A stretch of 64,000 bases of DNA. Source: Haemophilus influenzae (GTDB lineage Bacteria; Pseudomonadota; Gammaproteobacteria; Enterobacterales; Pasteurellaceae). A program made the translations under genes and the position numbers. The stretch spans positions 372,001-436,000 of the forward strand of contig NZ_LS483411.1 of assembly GCF_900475755.1 (NCBI RefSeq). The letters are read 5' to 3'. Positions 49,298 through 58,675 of the stretch are shown one piece after another. Under the pieces are notes generated by a model. The model was not told the origin of the DNA. It did no database searches and saw nothing but the letters and a program-made list of their open reading frames with translations. Positions within the stretch are counted from its first letter, which is position 1. The number at the start of each line of letters is the position of its first letter.

Positions 49298-51187
49298 TTA
49301 TTCCCCACGTTTTAGCATGCCTTGTTTTTTCAAATTAACCAGAATAATTGAAATAGCAGCAGGCGTTATACCTGAAATTCGGCTCGCTTGTCCAATGGAA
49401 ACCGGACGATGTTGTTCCAATTTCGCACGTACTTCATTAGATAAACCAGACACTTTGCTGTAATCAAAGTTAGCTGGAATAGCCGTATTTTCGTGGCGTT
49501 TTTGTTTTTTAATTTCTTCTTGTTGATGCTCAATATAGCCTTGATATTTAATAGCAATTTCTACTTGTTCTACGGCTTCTCTATCTTCCATTGCCGGTTT
49601 GTATGGCTTTAAAGAAGTCAAAATATCGTAGGTCATTTCTGGACGGCGTAATAAATCTTCACCGCTGGCTTCACGCACAAGTGGACTGCCAAGCACTTTA
49701 TTGGCTTCTTCTAAATATTCAGAACGCGGATGCAGCCAAATGCTGCGTAAGCGCTGGCGTTCTTGCTCAATCTTTTCCATTTTTTGATTAAAGCGTGCCC
49801 AGCGAGCCTCATCAATCAAACCTAATTCATGGGCAATTGGCGTTAAACGAATATCTGCATTGTCTTCACGTAATAACAAACGGTATTCAGCACGAGAAGT
49901 GAATACACGATATGGTTCTTTGGTACCGAGCGTACAAAGGTCATCAACCAATACTCCAGTATAAGATTGATCACGACGTGGATACCATGCCTCTTTCTCT
50001 TGTACATAAAGACCTGCGTTAATCCCCGCCAATAAGCCTTGTGCCGCTGCTTCTTCATAACCGGTTGTACCGTTAATTTGGCCTGCGAAGAATAAACCTG
50101 AAATAGCTTTTGTTTCTAACGTTGGTTTTAAATCACGTGGATCAAAATAATCATATTCAATGGCATAACCCGGTTTAATGATGCGAGCTTTTTCCAAACC
50201 TTTCATGGAATTTACAATGCCCATTTGTACGTCAAACGGCAAACTGGTAGAAATCCCATTTGGATACACTTCGTTACTGGTTAATCCTTCTGGTTCCAAA
50301 TAGATTTGATGTGAATTACGATCCGCAAAACGCATTACTTTATCTTCAATAGATGGGCAATAACGTGGACCGATCCCTTCAATCACACCTGTATACATTG
50401 GACTGCGATCCAAGTTATTACGGATCACTTCATGAGTTTGTTCATTAGTGTGGGTGATATAACAAGGAATTTGTTGCGGGTGATCAGATACCGATCCCAT
50501 AAAAGAAAATACAGGTAATACAGCATCACCATGCTGTTTAGCTAAAATATCAAAATTGATCGTGCGTGCATCAATACGCGGTGGTGTACCTGTTTTAAGG
50601 CGATCTACACGTAATCCGAGATCTCTTAATCGATATGAAAGATTTACAGAAGCAGTATCTCCAGCACGACCACCTTCATAATTTTCCAAACCAATATGAA
50701 TTTTACCGGCTAAGAAAGTACCTGCAGTTAATACCACTGATTTAGCACGAAAAATTAATCCCATTTTTGTGCTAACGCCTGTAACTCGATCTTGCTCAAT
50801 TAGAATATCTGTCGCTTCTTGTTGGAAAATATCTAAATTAGGTTGATTTTCTAATGCTGTACGAACAGCTTGACGATATAAAACTCTGTCAGCTTGGGCA
50901 CGAGTAGCACGAACTGCTGGGCCTTTACTACTATTTAAAGTACGAAATTGAATTCCTGCTTTATCTGCAGCATGCGCCATCAAACCACCCATAGCATCTA
51001 CTTCTTTTACTAAATGACCTTTACCGATCCCACCAATTGCAGGATTACAAGACATTTGCCCTAAAGTATCTACATTATGTGTTAATAAAAGGGTTTTTAA
51101 TCCCATTCGAGCTGGTGCAAGCGCAGCTTCTGTACCCGCATGGCCACCACCGATTACAATCACATCATAAGTTTCAGTGTAAAACAT
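49298..51187 (-). CDS. mnmG: tRNA uridine 5-carboxymethylaminomethyl enzyme MnmG
   Basis: MnmG (GidA) is an FAD protein that with MnmE modifies the wobble uridine (cmnm5U34) of several tRNAs. It has 629 aa. The FAD fold [14 protein letters not shown] is at the N-terminus. The signature blocks [19 protein letters not shown] and [10 protein letters not shown] are present, and the C-terminal helical domain ends in [19 protein letters not shown]. Like gidA in E. coli it lies directly beside the replication origin and is transcribed away from it. Confidence 0.97.
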   Translation of the reverse strand: MFYTETYDVIVIGGGHAGTEAALAPARMGLKTLLLTHNVDTLGQMSCNPAIGGIGKGHLVKEVDAMGGLMAHAADKAGIQFRTLNSSKGPAVRATRAQADRVLYRQAVRTALENQPNLDIFQQEATDILIEQDRVTGVSTKMGLIFRAKSVVLTAGTFLAGKIHIGLENYEGGRAGDTASVNLSYRLRDLGLRVDRLKTGTPPRIDARTINFDILAKQHGDAVLPVFSFMGSVSDHPQQIPCYITHTNEQTHEVIRNNLDRSPMYTGVIEGIGPRYCPSIEDKVMRFADRNSHQIYLEPEGLTSNEVYPNGISTSLPFDVQMGIVNSMKGLEKARIIKPGYAIEYDYFDPRDLKPTLETKAISGLFFAGQINGTTGYEEAAAQGLLAGINAGLYVQEKEAWYPRRDQSYTGVLVDDLCTLGTKEPYRVFTSRAEYRLLLREDNADIRLTPIAHELGLIDEARWARFNQKMEKIEQERQRLRSIWLHPRSEYLEEANKVLGSPLVREASGEDLLRRPEMTYDILTSLKPYKPAMEDREAVEQVEIAIKYQGYIEHQQEEIKKQKRHENTAIPANFDYSKVSGLSNEVRAKLEQHRPVSIGQASRISGITPAAISIILVNLKKQGMLKRGE

Positions 51188-51254
51188 ATCTATCTCTATT
51201 TATTCGGATCAAAAAATTGGCATTATTCTACAGAAATTTAAAACACCTGACAAA

Positions 51255-51560
51255 AAAAGAATGGATCTATTGATCCTTTGAAACATCAGGTTTGTATTAG
51301 TAAATAAGATCTCTTTTTATATATAAAGATCTTATTATTGTTACTATTAAGATCCTTTGTGATTGTGAGTAACCTTATTAGATCCTTACGGAAACTGGTG
51401 TTATAGGATCTAAAGATCTTGTGAAAATTCGATCATTTTCTTTAAAAATTTTGTGTGTAAAATAGAAAGTTATTAACAACTTTATTTTTTCTCAAAGTTA
51501 CCAAGTGAGTAAAAACAGTTTTATGACAGGTTTTTATAAAGTTATCCACAATAAAAATTT
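51255..51560. other. oriC: Chromosomal replication origin oriC
   Basis: This is the probable DnaA-dependent origin. It is next to mnmG as in E. coli. Nine GATC Dam sites fall between 51264 and 51434. Three or more GATCT-starting AT-rich units (51264, 51308 and 51328) resemble the DNA-unwinding 13-mers. DnaA boxes are TGTGAGTAA (51364-51372, R1-like), TGTGTGTAA (51452-51460), TTATTAACA (51470-51478, R2-like) and a perfect TTATCCACA (51542-51550, R4-like). The order and orientation of these elements match E. coli oriC. The right limit is uncertain. Confidence 0.9.
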
Positions 51561-51975
51561 TATTGATGCTGAGCTTTTTCTAATGAGAGTTAATGACTTG
51601 ATACTGTAGTTACTACAAACTATCTTCTTCTTGAAGAATAAATAAAATAGTGATGGAAACAAAATAGAAGAAGTTTCTACAGTATAAAATAATCTCTCCA
51701 AAAAATGCCAGAAATGTGTTGTTTGCCTTTATAGCCAAATTTCTAAAAATAGAATAGTATTGTGCATTAGTTTTATAATTATTACTTTTTATATGGTAGT
51801 TCAGATAGCTATTTACATCTTTATTGAACCTATAATAGGTTGTTAGGCTTCGATAGAAATAGTCTCTTTATCAAAGTTAGCGGCAGCTTTGCTGGGGGTT
51901 GGGATTAATTTGTAAAATAAAGATAGATTGTGAATTGAGCAAAAATCTTTAAAAATTTAACCGCACTTTGGGAAG
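51561..51975. other. Noncoding flank between oriC and cpdB
   Basis: About 415 bases are AT-rich, with no supportable ORF. An imperfect inverted repeat pairs ATACTGTAG (51601-51609) and CTTCTTC (51625-51631) with GAAGAAG (51667-51673) and CTACAGTAT (51677-51685). An uptake word ACCGCACTT lies near 51960-51968. There is no mioC-like gene, unlike E. coli. Confidence 0.5.
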
Positions 51976-51979
51976 AAAA

Positions 51980-52013
51980 AATGCCACCTAAATTTTAATA
52001 TTTAGACAGCATT
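51980..52013 (-). terminator. cpdB terminator
   Basis: On the minus strand AATGC/CTAAAT and ATTTAG/GCATT form an interrupted stem (asymmetry of 3 nt on each side), followed by TTTTTTCTTCC. It lies 15 nt after the cpdB stop. Confidence 0.65.
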
Positions 52014-52028
52014 TTATTTTACTAATTA

Positions 52029-54002
52029 TTATTTAGATAAATCAATTTGATACACTGCAAAACCAATTTCATCTGTACCCATTTGTTTCATCGGGTATTG
52101 TGCTTTTTCTGCGATAAATTTCGCCGCTTGTTCGGTTGGAGATGTTTCAAAACGGACATCTAATTTATCGTTACCTGAGATAGGCACAAAACGCCAGTTT
52201 TTATCCGCGCTAGGGTTTACAGAACCTTCTTTTTCACTGGTTACTTTAATGTAATCAGCTAAAATTTGACGGTTTTCATCTGGTGATGCGTAAACAATAT
52301 GTTGATCGCCAGTGCCTGGGAATTTATTACCGTAAGCACGATAGTTATTCGTTGCAATCAAGAATTCTGCTTTTGGATCAACCGGTTTGCCTTGATAAGT
52401 GAGATTCACTACACGATGCGATTCTGGGTTGATCAATTTACATTCACCATCATAACGTGCAGGTTTAGTTAGATCATATTCATAATTGACACCATCAATC
52501 ACATCAAAGTTGTAAGTACGGAAACCTTCCCAGTCGATTAATGATTGTGGTTTATCACTTGTAGGGTCAATTTGTTTAAACATACCTGCACTGCACTCTA
52601 ACCATTCTTTTAATTGTTCGCCTGTCGCTTTCACTACCACAAGCGTGTTCGGGTAAAGGTATAAATCCGCCGCATTACGGAAAGTTAATTCACCTTTATT
52701 TACTTCGGTATAACCCGTTGGGTCATTTTTACGACCACCAGCTTTAAATGGTGCTCCTGCACTTAAAATAGGTAAGCCAGCCATTGCTGCAACACTTGGT
52801 GCAACTTTTTCTACATACGCTTTTTGTGCTTGGTTCACTATTTGGATGGTTGGATCATCTTGCACTAATGCAAGATAGCTGTACATATTGTCTGTGGCTT
52901 TACCAATAGGTTGAGAAACAAACTTACGTGTAGCTTCGTGAACTGGTTTTAAAAGTGCGGTAATTTCTGGGTCATTTTCTGCAAGCACTTTTTTATTTTT
53001 AGCATCATAGATTGGACGAAGTACCGCTTTTCCAGAGGTAACAATCCATTTGCCTTTGTGTTCTGTTAAGCCTAAATCCACCACGCTGATATTATTTGCC
53101 CAGTAACCAGCCATACTTTCTGGTACGCCTTTTACGGTACCATTTACGATGTCTGCATTTGGTGATTTCGCAAATTCTTTATTTGGGAATAAACGGTGTG
53201 AGTGACCAAAAATAACGGCGTCAATATGTGGTACATCAGCTAGATAGAATGCTGAGTTTTCAGCACCTTCTTGATAAGGTTCATCAGATGGGCCTGTGTG
53301 AGCTAATGCAACGATAATATCAGCCCCTTTTTTCTTCATTTCAGGTACATATTTTTGCGCTGTTTTTACAATATCATGGGTTTCTACTTTACCTTGAAGG
53401 TTCGCTTTATCCCAAACCATAATTTGCGGTGGCACAAAGCCGATGTAACCAATTTTTAATTTATGTGTTTTGCCATTATTATCCACCACAGATTTTTCTT
53501 GAATGACATAAGGTGTGAAATAAGGTTCTTCTGTCCCCGCTTTTACTACGTTCGCATTCACAATTGGGAATTTAGCTTGTTTGATGGCATCTGCAAGATA
53601 ATTGAGACCATAGTTAAATTCGTGGTTACCTAATGTACCCACTTCATAATTCATCGCATTTAAACAATCGACCGCAGGGTTAGATTTACCCTCTTTATAG
53701 CCTTGTGCAGCTTGATAGTCTGCAATTGGATTACCTTGAATTAGGTCACCGTTATCTACTAATACACTATTTTTCACTTCAGCACGTGCTTGACGAATAA
53801 GGCTTGCCGCACGAGTAAAACCGAATTTATCTGTTGGTGCATCTTTATAATAGTCAAAATCGGTCAAGAAACTATGAACATCTGTTGTTGCCACAATGCG
53901 TAAATCAACTTGTGTGTCGCTTTTCGCAAAAGCAAAACGGCTCGCACTTAACGCTAAAATGCTGCTTGCGCCAAGCTGGATGAAATATCTTCTGTTGATC
54001 AT
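52029..54002 (-). CDS. cpdB: Periplasmic 2',3'-cyclic-nucleotide phosphodiesterase / 3'-nucleotidase
   Basis: CpdB releases nucleosides from cyclic nucleotides and 3'-nucleotides in the periplasm. It has 657 aa. An N-terminal export signal starts [18 protein letters not shown], where the RR-x-F-I pattern is Tat-like, and ends near AFAKSD. The metallophosphatase domain shows [23 protein letters not shown] and FGHSHRLFP. The 5'-nucleotidase C-terminal domain follows ([20 protein letters not shown]). A perfect CRP site lies upstream, consistent with control by cAMP-CRP. Confidence 0.95.
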   Translation of the reverse strand: MINRRYFIQLGASSILALSASRFAFAKSDTQVDLRIVATTDVHSFLTDFDYYKDAPTDKFGFTRAASLIRQARAEVKNSVLVDNGDLIQGNPIADYQAAQGYKEGKSNPAVDCLNAMNYEVGTLGNHEFNYGLNYLADAIKQAKFPIVNANVVKAGTEEPYFTPYVIQEKSVVDNNGKTHKLKIGYIGFVPPQIMVWDKANLQGKVETHDIVKTAQKYVPEMKKKGADIIVALAHTGPSDEPYQEGAENSAFYLADVPHIDAVIFGHSHRLFPNKEFAKSPNADIVNGTVKGVPESMAGYWANNISVVDLGLTEHKGKWIVTSGKAVLRPIYDAKNKKVLAENDPEITALLKPVHEATRKFVSQPIGKATDNMYSYLALVQDDPTIQIVNQAQKAYVEKVAPSVAAMAGLPILSAGAPFKAGGRKNDPTGYTEVNKGELTFRNAADLYLYPNTLVVVKATGEQLKEWLECSAGMFKQIDPTSDKPQSLIDWEGFRTYNFDVIDGVNYEYDLTKPARYDGECKLINPESHRVVNLTYQGKPVDPKAEFLIATNNYRAYGNKFPGTGDQHIVYASPDENRQILADYIKVTSEKEGSVNPSADKNWRFVPISGNDKLDVRFETSPTEQAAKFIAEKAQYPMKQMGTDEIGFAVYQIDLSK

Positions 54003-54087
54003 ATGAGCTCCTGTTGTGTAAGAATCGGCAAGATTTTAAAGCTCTTTTATATATAAAGAAAGTGAAATATAAAGTTATGAAATGAAG

Positions 54088-54103
54088 TGTGATATGCATC
54101 ACA
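54088..54103 (-). promoter_or_regulatory. CRP binding site upstream of cpdB
   Basis: TGTGA-TATGCA-TCACA is a perfect core match to the cAMP-CRP consensus. It is centred about 93 bp upstream of the cpdB ATG and 135 bp upstream of the OTC stub. CRP control of nucleotide scavenging fits known Haemophilus physiology. Confidence 0.8.
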
Positions 54104-54230
54104 AAATAAGGGATTGAATTTGGTTGCAAAACTTCACGTTTGGGACAAAAATAGGGTATCCAATCCAGTAAAAATAACTTCATTCACAGTAAGGTAGCCA
54201 TTATTGATGGCATCCGATAAGGAGATCTCT

Positions 54231-54380
54231 ATGGCTTTTAATCTTAAAAATAGACACCTATTGAGTCTTGTTCATCATTCAGAACGCGAAATTAATTATT
54301 TGTTAGATTTATCACGTGATTTGAAACGTGCTAAATATGCAGGCACAGAACAACAAAAATTAAAAGGCAATCAAGAATAA
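54231..54380 (+). pseudogene. Ornithine carbamoyltransferase 5' fragment
   Basis: A 49-codon ORF with a good Shine-Dalgarno (AAGGAG) reads [20 protein letters not shown], then [20 protein letters not shown] and QQKLKG, before ending NQE-stop. This is the N-terminus of a catabolic-type ornithine carbamoyltransferase (ArcB/ArgF), cut just where KNIALIFEKTSTRTR, the carbamoyl-phosphate site, should follow. No further OTC sequence follows. It seems to be a partial duplicate or rearrangement scar; the full gene would be elsewhere. I cannot exclude a role as a short leader. Confidence 0.8.
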
Positions 54381-54434
54381 TTTATCTCCATACTTTTTGT
54401 GGTTTTATTTTTATATAAAAATTAAATTTATTTT

Positions 54435-54448
54435 TTGATAATGATCAC
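54435..54448 (+). promoter_or_regulatory. Candidate FNR site upstream of speF
   Basis: TTGAT-AATG-ATCAC matches the FNR consensus TTGAT-N4-ATCAA at nine of ten positions. It is about 25 bp upstream of the -35 of the speF leader promoter, a class I activator position. It would link speF-potE to low oxygen. Confidence 0.55.
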
Positions 54449-54466
54449 ATTTTTTGAAAAATATTA

Positions 54467-54497
54467 TTGACATGATATTTACACAAGCAGAGAATAT
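54467..54497 (+). promoter_or_regulatory. Candidate speF operon promoter
   Basis: A perfect -35 TTGACA (54467-54472) is followed after 19 nt by GAATAT, or slightly earlier AGAATA, as a weak -10. It lies about 45 nt before the leader's first ATG. The spacing is not ideal, so activation may be needed. Confidence 0.5.
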
Positions 54498-54626
54498 ACC
54501 TAACTAAGGTTAGTTTAGATAGAAAGAGGGAATTTTTCTATGCTACTTCGTACATATATACACAGATACGTCTATACGAAAGTATTGAGACTTTTATGGT
54601 TTAATCCGATAAAAGGTCGTTCTTTG

Positions 54627-54734
54627 ATGGCGCATATCCGTCGTACACGCCATATTATGATGCCATCGCATCGCTCTTGCTTCTCATACTCAGTATTCGC
54701 TTCTCAAAATAAACCATCCAACACGGCTCTCTAA
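54627..54734 (+). CDS. speFL: SpeFL-like ornithine-sensing leader peptide
   Basis: This 35-aa leader is upstream of speF. Its MAHIRRTRHIMMPSHRSCF aligns with the E. coli SpeFL core MPHIRRTTHIMKFAHRNSF, in which the HIRR and HR parts form the ornithine-capturing fold in the ribosome tunnel. The C-terminal SYSVFASQNKPSNTAL differs from the E. coli tail. AAAAGG lies 9 nt before the ATG. The same frame stays open back to an ATG at 54540 with a better Shine-Dalgarno (AGAGGGA), giving a possible 64-aa form. The TAA stop (54732-54734) lies inside a strong hairpin, which a stalled ribosome would block. Confidence 0.82.
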   Translation: MAHIRRTRHIMMPSHRSCFSYSVFASQNKPSNTAL

Positions 54735-54761
54735 ACAGAGTTGTTCTCTCTGTTTAGAGAG
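54727..54761 (+). promoter_or_regulatory. Leader hairpin overlapping the speFL stop
   Basis: CTCTCTAAACAGAG (54727-54740) and CTCTGTTTAGAGAG (54748-54761) form a perfect 14-bp stem with loop TTGTTCT. The left arm contains the speFL stop codon. There is no T-tract straight after it, so it is more likely a regulatory or processing structure than an intrinsic terminator. Confidence 0.8.
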
Positions 54762-54986
54762 TCTCCATAGATTAATTTCTGAATATTTTTGTATTGTCTA
54801 GAACAGGCAAGAAATATTTTGTGAAATTAACTTAATCTTATTTAATTTAAAATAAAAATTCTTACTTTAGTTTTTTATATTAAAAAACTAGAGCGAGTTG
54901 TTTTATTCTAAATAAATCTATTGCGTTATTAAAATTAATAGCGCAGGGTAACTTTACGTCAAAAAAATAAATAAAAGGAGTTTATT
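54762..54986 (+). other. speF 5' leader RNA
   Basis: These 225 bases of AT-rich leader lie between the speFL hairpin and speF and hold no ORF worth calling. Two further inverted repeats are visible: CTTTAGTTTTTT with AAAAAACTAGAG (about 54864-54892) and TTATTAA with TTAATAG (about 54925-54942). AAGGAG precedes the speF ATG. In E. coli the matching segment holds a Rho-dependent termination zone. Confidence 0.5.
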
Positions 54987-57149
54987 ATGCCAAACTTAAA
55001 AATTGCATATAATCCAAAAGTTGAACAATATTTCTCTACAAATAGAGAATTAGTTGAAATTACCAAAACAGACTTTACTGATGTTGCAGCTATCATGTTG
55101 ACATCAGGGGATGTAGGTGAATACCTTGAACGTATTCAAGCAACAAATTTTGGTATCCCAGTATTTGTTGTTCAAACTGAAGAAGAACAAGTTGATCCGA
55201 AATTCTATGATGCTATTTATCATATTCAAGATTTAAATGGTTATGACATTAAGCTTTATAGCCGTCAAATCGAAACTGCTGCAAGACTTTATGAAGAAAA
55301 AATGTTACCTCCATTCTTCAAAATGTTAAGTGAATATGTAGAAATGGGTAATATTGCTTTTGACTGTCCGGGACATCAAGGTGGTCAATACTACCGTAAA
55401 CACCCAGCAGGTCGTTTCCTTTATGACTTCTACGGTGAAAACATTTTCCGTTCAGATATTTGTAATGCAGACGTGAAATTAGGTGACTTGTTAATTCACG
55501 AAGGTGCAGCTTGTGATGCACAAAAATATGCTGCTCAAGTATTCAATGCAGATAAAACTTACTTCGTATTAAATGGTACATCTTCTTCAAACAAAGTTGC
55601 ATTAAACGCAGTACTTGCTCCGGGCGATTTAGTATTATTTGACCGTAATAACCATAAATCAAACCACCATGGTGCATTAATTCAAGCGGGTGCAACCCCA
55701 ATTTACTTAGAAACTGCACGTAATCCATTTGGTTTCATTGGTGGTATCGATAGTCACTGCTTCGAAGAAGATTATTTGAAATCATTAATTAAAGAAGTGG
55801 CGCCTGAAAAATTAAACCAAAAACGTCCATTCCGTTTAGCCGTTATTCAATTAGGTACTTATGACGGTACAATTTATAACGCACGTCAAGTGGTAGATAA
55901 AATTGGTCATCTTTGTGACTACATCTTATTCGACTCTGCATGGGTAGGTTATGAACAATTCATTCCAATGATGAAAGACTGCTCTCCATTATTGCTTGAA
56001 TTAAATGAAAATGACCCTGGTATTTTAGTGACTCAATCTGTTCATAAACAACAAGCAGGTTTCTCACAAACTTCACAAATTCACAAAAAAGATAAACACA
56101 TTAAAGGTCAAGATCGTTATGTAAACCACAAACGTTTCAATAATGCCTTTATGTTACATGCGTCAACCAGTCCGTTCTATCCATTATTTGCGGCGTTAGA
56201 TGTTAATGCAAAAATTCAAGGTAGCGAAGCGGGTCGTCGCTTATGGCATGAATGTGTGAAAGTAGGTATCGAAGCGCGTAAATTAGTGTTAAATCACTGT
56301 GAATTAATTCGTCCATTTATTCCAACCACAATTAAAGGTAAAAAATGGCAAGATTATGATACAGAAGAAATTGCAACTAATCTCGAGTTCTTCAAATTTC
56401 ACCCAACAGATACATGGCATAAATTTGAAGGTTATGCTGATGAACAATACTTCGTTGACCCTTGTAAATTCTTGCTTACCACACCAGGTATTAGCTTAGA
56501 AACAGGCGAATATGAAAAATTTGGTGTACCAGCAACTATTCTTGCTAACTACTTACGTGAAAACGGTATTATTCCGGAAAAATGTGACTTGAACTCAATC
56601 TTATTCTTGCTCACTCCGGCAGAAACCCTCACCAAAATGCAAACTTTGGTCGCTCAAATCGCCTTGTTTGAAAAACACATTAAACAAGACTCTTTATTAA
56701 AAGATGTATTGCCAACTGTGTATAAAAACAATGAAGACCGTTACAAAGACTATACTATCCGTCAATTATGCCAAGAAATGCATGACCTTTATGTAAGCCG
56801 CAATGTAAAACAACTTCAAAAAGACCTATTCCGTAAAGCAACATTACCGGAATATGCGTTAAATCCACACGATGCGAATATTGAATTCGTTCGTAACAAA
56901 GTTGAACTCGTTCCATTGACTGATATTGTTGGTCGTGTGGCTGCGGAAGGTGCATTACCTTATCCTCCAGGTGTGTTATGTGTGGTGCCTGGAGAAAGAT
57001 GGAGTCCAACTGCACAAAAATACTTCCTTGCATTAGAAGAAGGTATCAACACATTACCTGGTTTCGCACCTGAAATCCAAGGGGTTTACTTACAAAAAGA
57101 CCCTGATGGACGTACTCGTGCATATGGCTATGTTTTAACTGACTATTAA
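54987..57149 (+). CDS. speF: Inducible ornithine decarboxylase SpeF
   Basis: SpeF is a PLP enzyme that turns ornithine into putrescine and CO2, consuming protons. The 720 residues match the E. coli inducible enzyme. The N-terminal wing domain, the DCPGHQGGQYYRKHP substrate loop and VLNGTSSSNK precede VTQSVHKQQAGFSQTSQ, whose Lys354 binds PLP. It is preceded by a SpeFL-like leader and followed by potE; together they exchange external ornithine for putrescine. Confidence 0.97.
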   Translation: MPNLKIAYNPKVEQYFSTNRELVEITKTDFTDVAAIMLTSGDVGEYLERIQATNFGIPVFVVQTEEEQVDPKFYDAIYHIQDLNGYDIKLYSRQIETAARLYEEKMLPPFFKMLSEYVEMGNIAFDCPGHQGGQYYRKHPAGRFLYDFYGENIFRSDICNADVKLGDLLIHEGAACDAQKYAAQVFNADKTYFVLNGTSSSNKVALNAVLAPGDLVLFDRNNHKSNHHGALIQAGATPIYLETARNPFGFIGGIDSHCFEEDYLKSLIKEVAPEKLNQKRPFRLAVIQLGTYDGTIYNARQVVDKIGHLCDYILFDSAWVGYEQFIPMMKDCSPLLLELNENDPGILVTQSVHKQQAGFSQTSQIHKKDKHIKGQDRYVNHKRFNNAFMLHASTSPFYPLFAALDVNAKIQGSEAGRRLWHECVKVGIEARKLVLNHCELIRPFIPTTIKGKKWQDYDTEEIATNLEFFKFHPTDTWHKFEGYADEQYFVDPCKFLLTTPGISLETGEYEKFGVPATILANYLRENGIIPEKCDLNSILFLLTPAETLTKMQTLVAQIALFEKHIKQDSLLKDVLPTVYKNNEDRYKDYTIRQLCQEMHDLYVSRNVKQLQKDLFRKATLPEYALNPHDANIEFVRNKVELVPLTDIVGRVAAEGALPYPPGVLCVVPGERWSPTAQKYFLALEEGINTLPGFAPEIQGVYLQKDPDGRTRAYGYVLTDY

Positions 57150-57202
57150 TAAAGTGAGGTTGTGAGGATCTTCCTCATAACCCTCTCAGCACAAACAAAA
57201 GA

Positions 57203-57240
57203 AAGTGCGGTTAAAAACATCTGATTTTTTGACCGCACTT
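57203..57240. repeat. Inverted uptake-sequence hairpin between speF and potE
   Basis: AAGTGCGGTTAAAAA pairs with TTTTTTGACCGCACTT, a stem of about 15 bp with one G-U pair. It lies between two genes expected to be cotranscribed, so it may act as a partial terminator or mRNA stabiliser as well as an uptake site. Confidence 0.7.
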
Positions 57241-57255
57241 GTAGGAGTATAAATT

Positions 57256-58572
57256 ATGAGCGCTAAAAGTAATAAAATTGGTGTAGTACAACTCACCATT
57301 CTTACCATGGTTAATATGATGGGTTCCGGTATCATTATGTTACCGACCAAATTAGCCGAAATTGGGACTATTTCCATCGTTTCTTGGCTTGTAACAGCCG
57401 TTGGTTCAACAGCCTTAGCTTATGCATTCGCACAATGCGGTATGTTCAGTAAAAAATCTGGTGGTATGGGCGGTTATGCGGAATACTCTTTCGGTAAAGC
57501 CGGTAACTTCATGGCTAACTACACTTACGGTGTATCATTAGTTATTGCGAATACAGCAATCGCGATTTCTGCGGTGGGTTATGGTTCAGAGCTTCTCGGC
57601 GCAACCCTTTCTCCACTTTCTATCGCATTATGGACCATCTTCACCCTTTGGCTTGCAACCGTTCTTAACTTTGGTGGTGCAAGAATCACCGGTAATATAA
57701 GTTCATTTACTATCTGGGGCGTAATTATCCCTGTAGTTGGTATTTCTATCATTGGTTGGAAATGGTTTGATGGTTCAATGTATGTAAACTCTTGGAACCC
57801 ACATAATGTACCAACTTTTGAAGCGATCGGTGTATCTATTTCAATGACATTATGGGCGTTCTTAGGGTTAGAATCAGCTTGCGCTAACGCAGATGCAGTT
57901 GAAAATCCAGAGAAAAACGTACCAATCGCAGTACTTGGTGGTACTTTAGGGGCAGCGGTAATTTATATTGTTTCAACTAACGTGATTGCAGGTATTGTAC
58001 CTAACCTTGAACTCGCTAATTCAACAGCACCATTCGGTTTAGCCTTTGCTCATATGTTTGATGAAATTGTCGGTAAAGTTATCATGGTCTTAATGGTGAT
58101 GTCTTGCTTTGGTTCATTATTAGGCTGGCAGTTCACTATTGCTCAAGTATTCAAATCTTCAGCAGAAGAAGGTTATTTCCCAGCATTTTTCAAAAAAGTT
58201 ACCAGTAAAGATGCGCCTGTTGTTGGTATGATTACTATTACTGCGTTACAAACTTTACTTTCTTTAATGACAATCAGCCCATCATTAAATAAACAATTCA
58301 ATGTGTTGGTGGACTTAGCAGTGGTTACAAACGTCATCCCATACTTGCTCTCAATGGCTGCTCTCGCAGTATTATTGAAAGAGGAAAATGTTGCGCCACA
58401 AAAATATAAAACAACCGTTTTTGTTGCCTTTATTGGTTCACTCTATAGTATCTATGCACTTTATGCAGCCGGTGAACAAGCGATGTTATATGGTTCAATT
58501 GTGACCTTTATCGGTTGGACATTGTATGGTTTTGTTTCTTACAAATTTGACCTTAAAAAATCTCAAGCTTAA
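57256..58572 (+). CDS. potE: Putrescine/ornithine antiporter PotE
   Basis: PotE is an inner-membrane antiporter of the APC family, 438 aa and 12 membrane segments. It imports ornithine in exchange for putrescine. VQLTILTMVNMMGSGIIMLP opens the first segment and LWAFLGLESACANADAVENP is a family block. It starts 106 nt after speF and is followed by a hairpin terminator. Confidence 0.95.
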   Translation: MSAKSNKIGVVQLTILTMVNMMGSGIIMLPTKLAEIGTISIVSWLVTAVGSTALAYAFAQCGMFSKKSGGMGGYAEYSFGKAGNFMANYTYGVSLVIANTAIAISAVGYGSELLGATLSPLSIALWTIFTLWLATVLNFGGARITGNISSFTIWGVIIPVVGISIIGWKWFDGSMYVNSWNPHNVPTFEAIGVSISMTLWAFLGLESACANADAVENPEKNVPIAVLGGTLGAAVIYIVSTNVIAGIVPNLELANSTAPFGLAFAHMFDEIVGKVIMVLMVMSCFGSLLGWQFTIAQVFKSSAEEGYFPAFFKKVTSKDAPVVGMITITALQTLLSLMTISPSLNKQFNVLVDLAVVTNVIPYLLSMAALAVLLKEENVAPQKYKTTVFVAFIGSLYSIYALYAAGEQAMLYGSIVTFIGWTLYGFVSYKFDLKKSQA

Positions 58573-58586
58573 TTAAAAAAAGAAAA

Positions 58587-58606
58587 GCCTACATCTTAAT
58601 GTAGGC
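58587..58606 (+). terminator. speF-potE terminator
   Basis: GCCTACAT-CTTA-ATGTAGGC forms an 8-bp stem followed by TCTTTC, 14 nt after the potE stop. Confidence 0.78.
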
Positions 58607-58675
58607 TCTTTCGAGTAGTAATAAGCTAAGTACAAAAGAGCGGTTGAAATGATCTGACCCCAAAAAGTTAGACTG

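Noticed and set aside
53905..54183. 92-codon minus-strand ORF upstream of and overlapping cpdB
   Set aside because: It overlaps the cpdB start and signal peptide in another frame and the CRP site, and it has no ribosome binding site.
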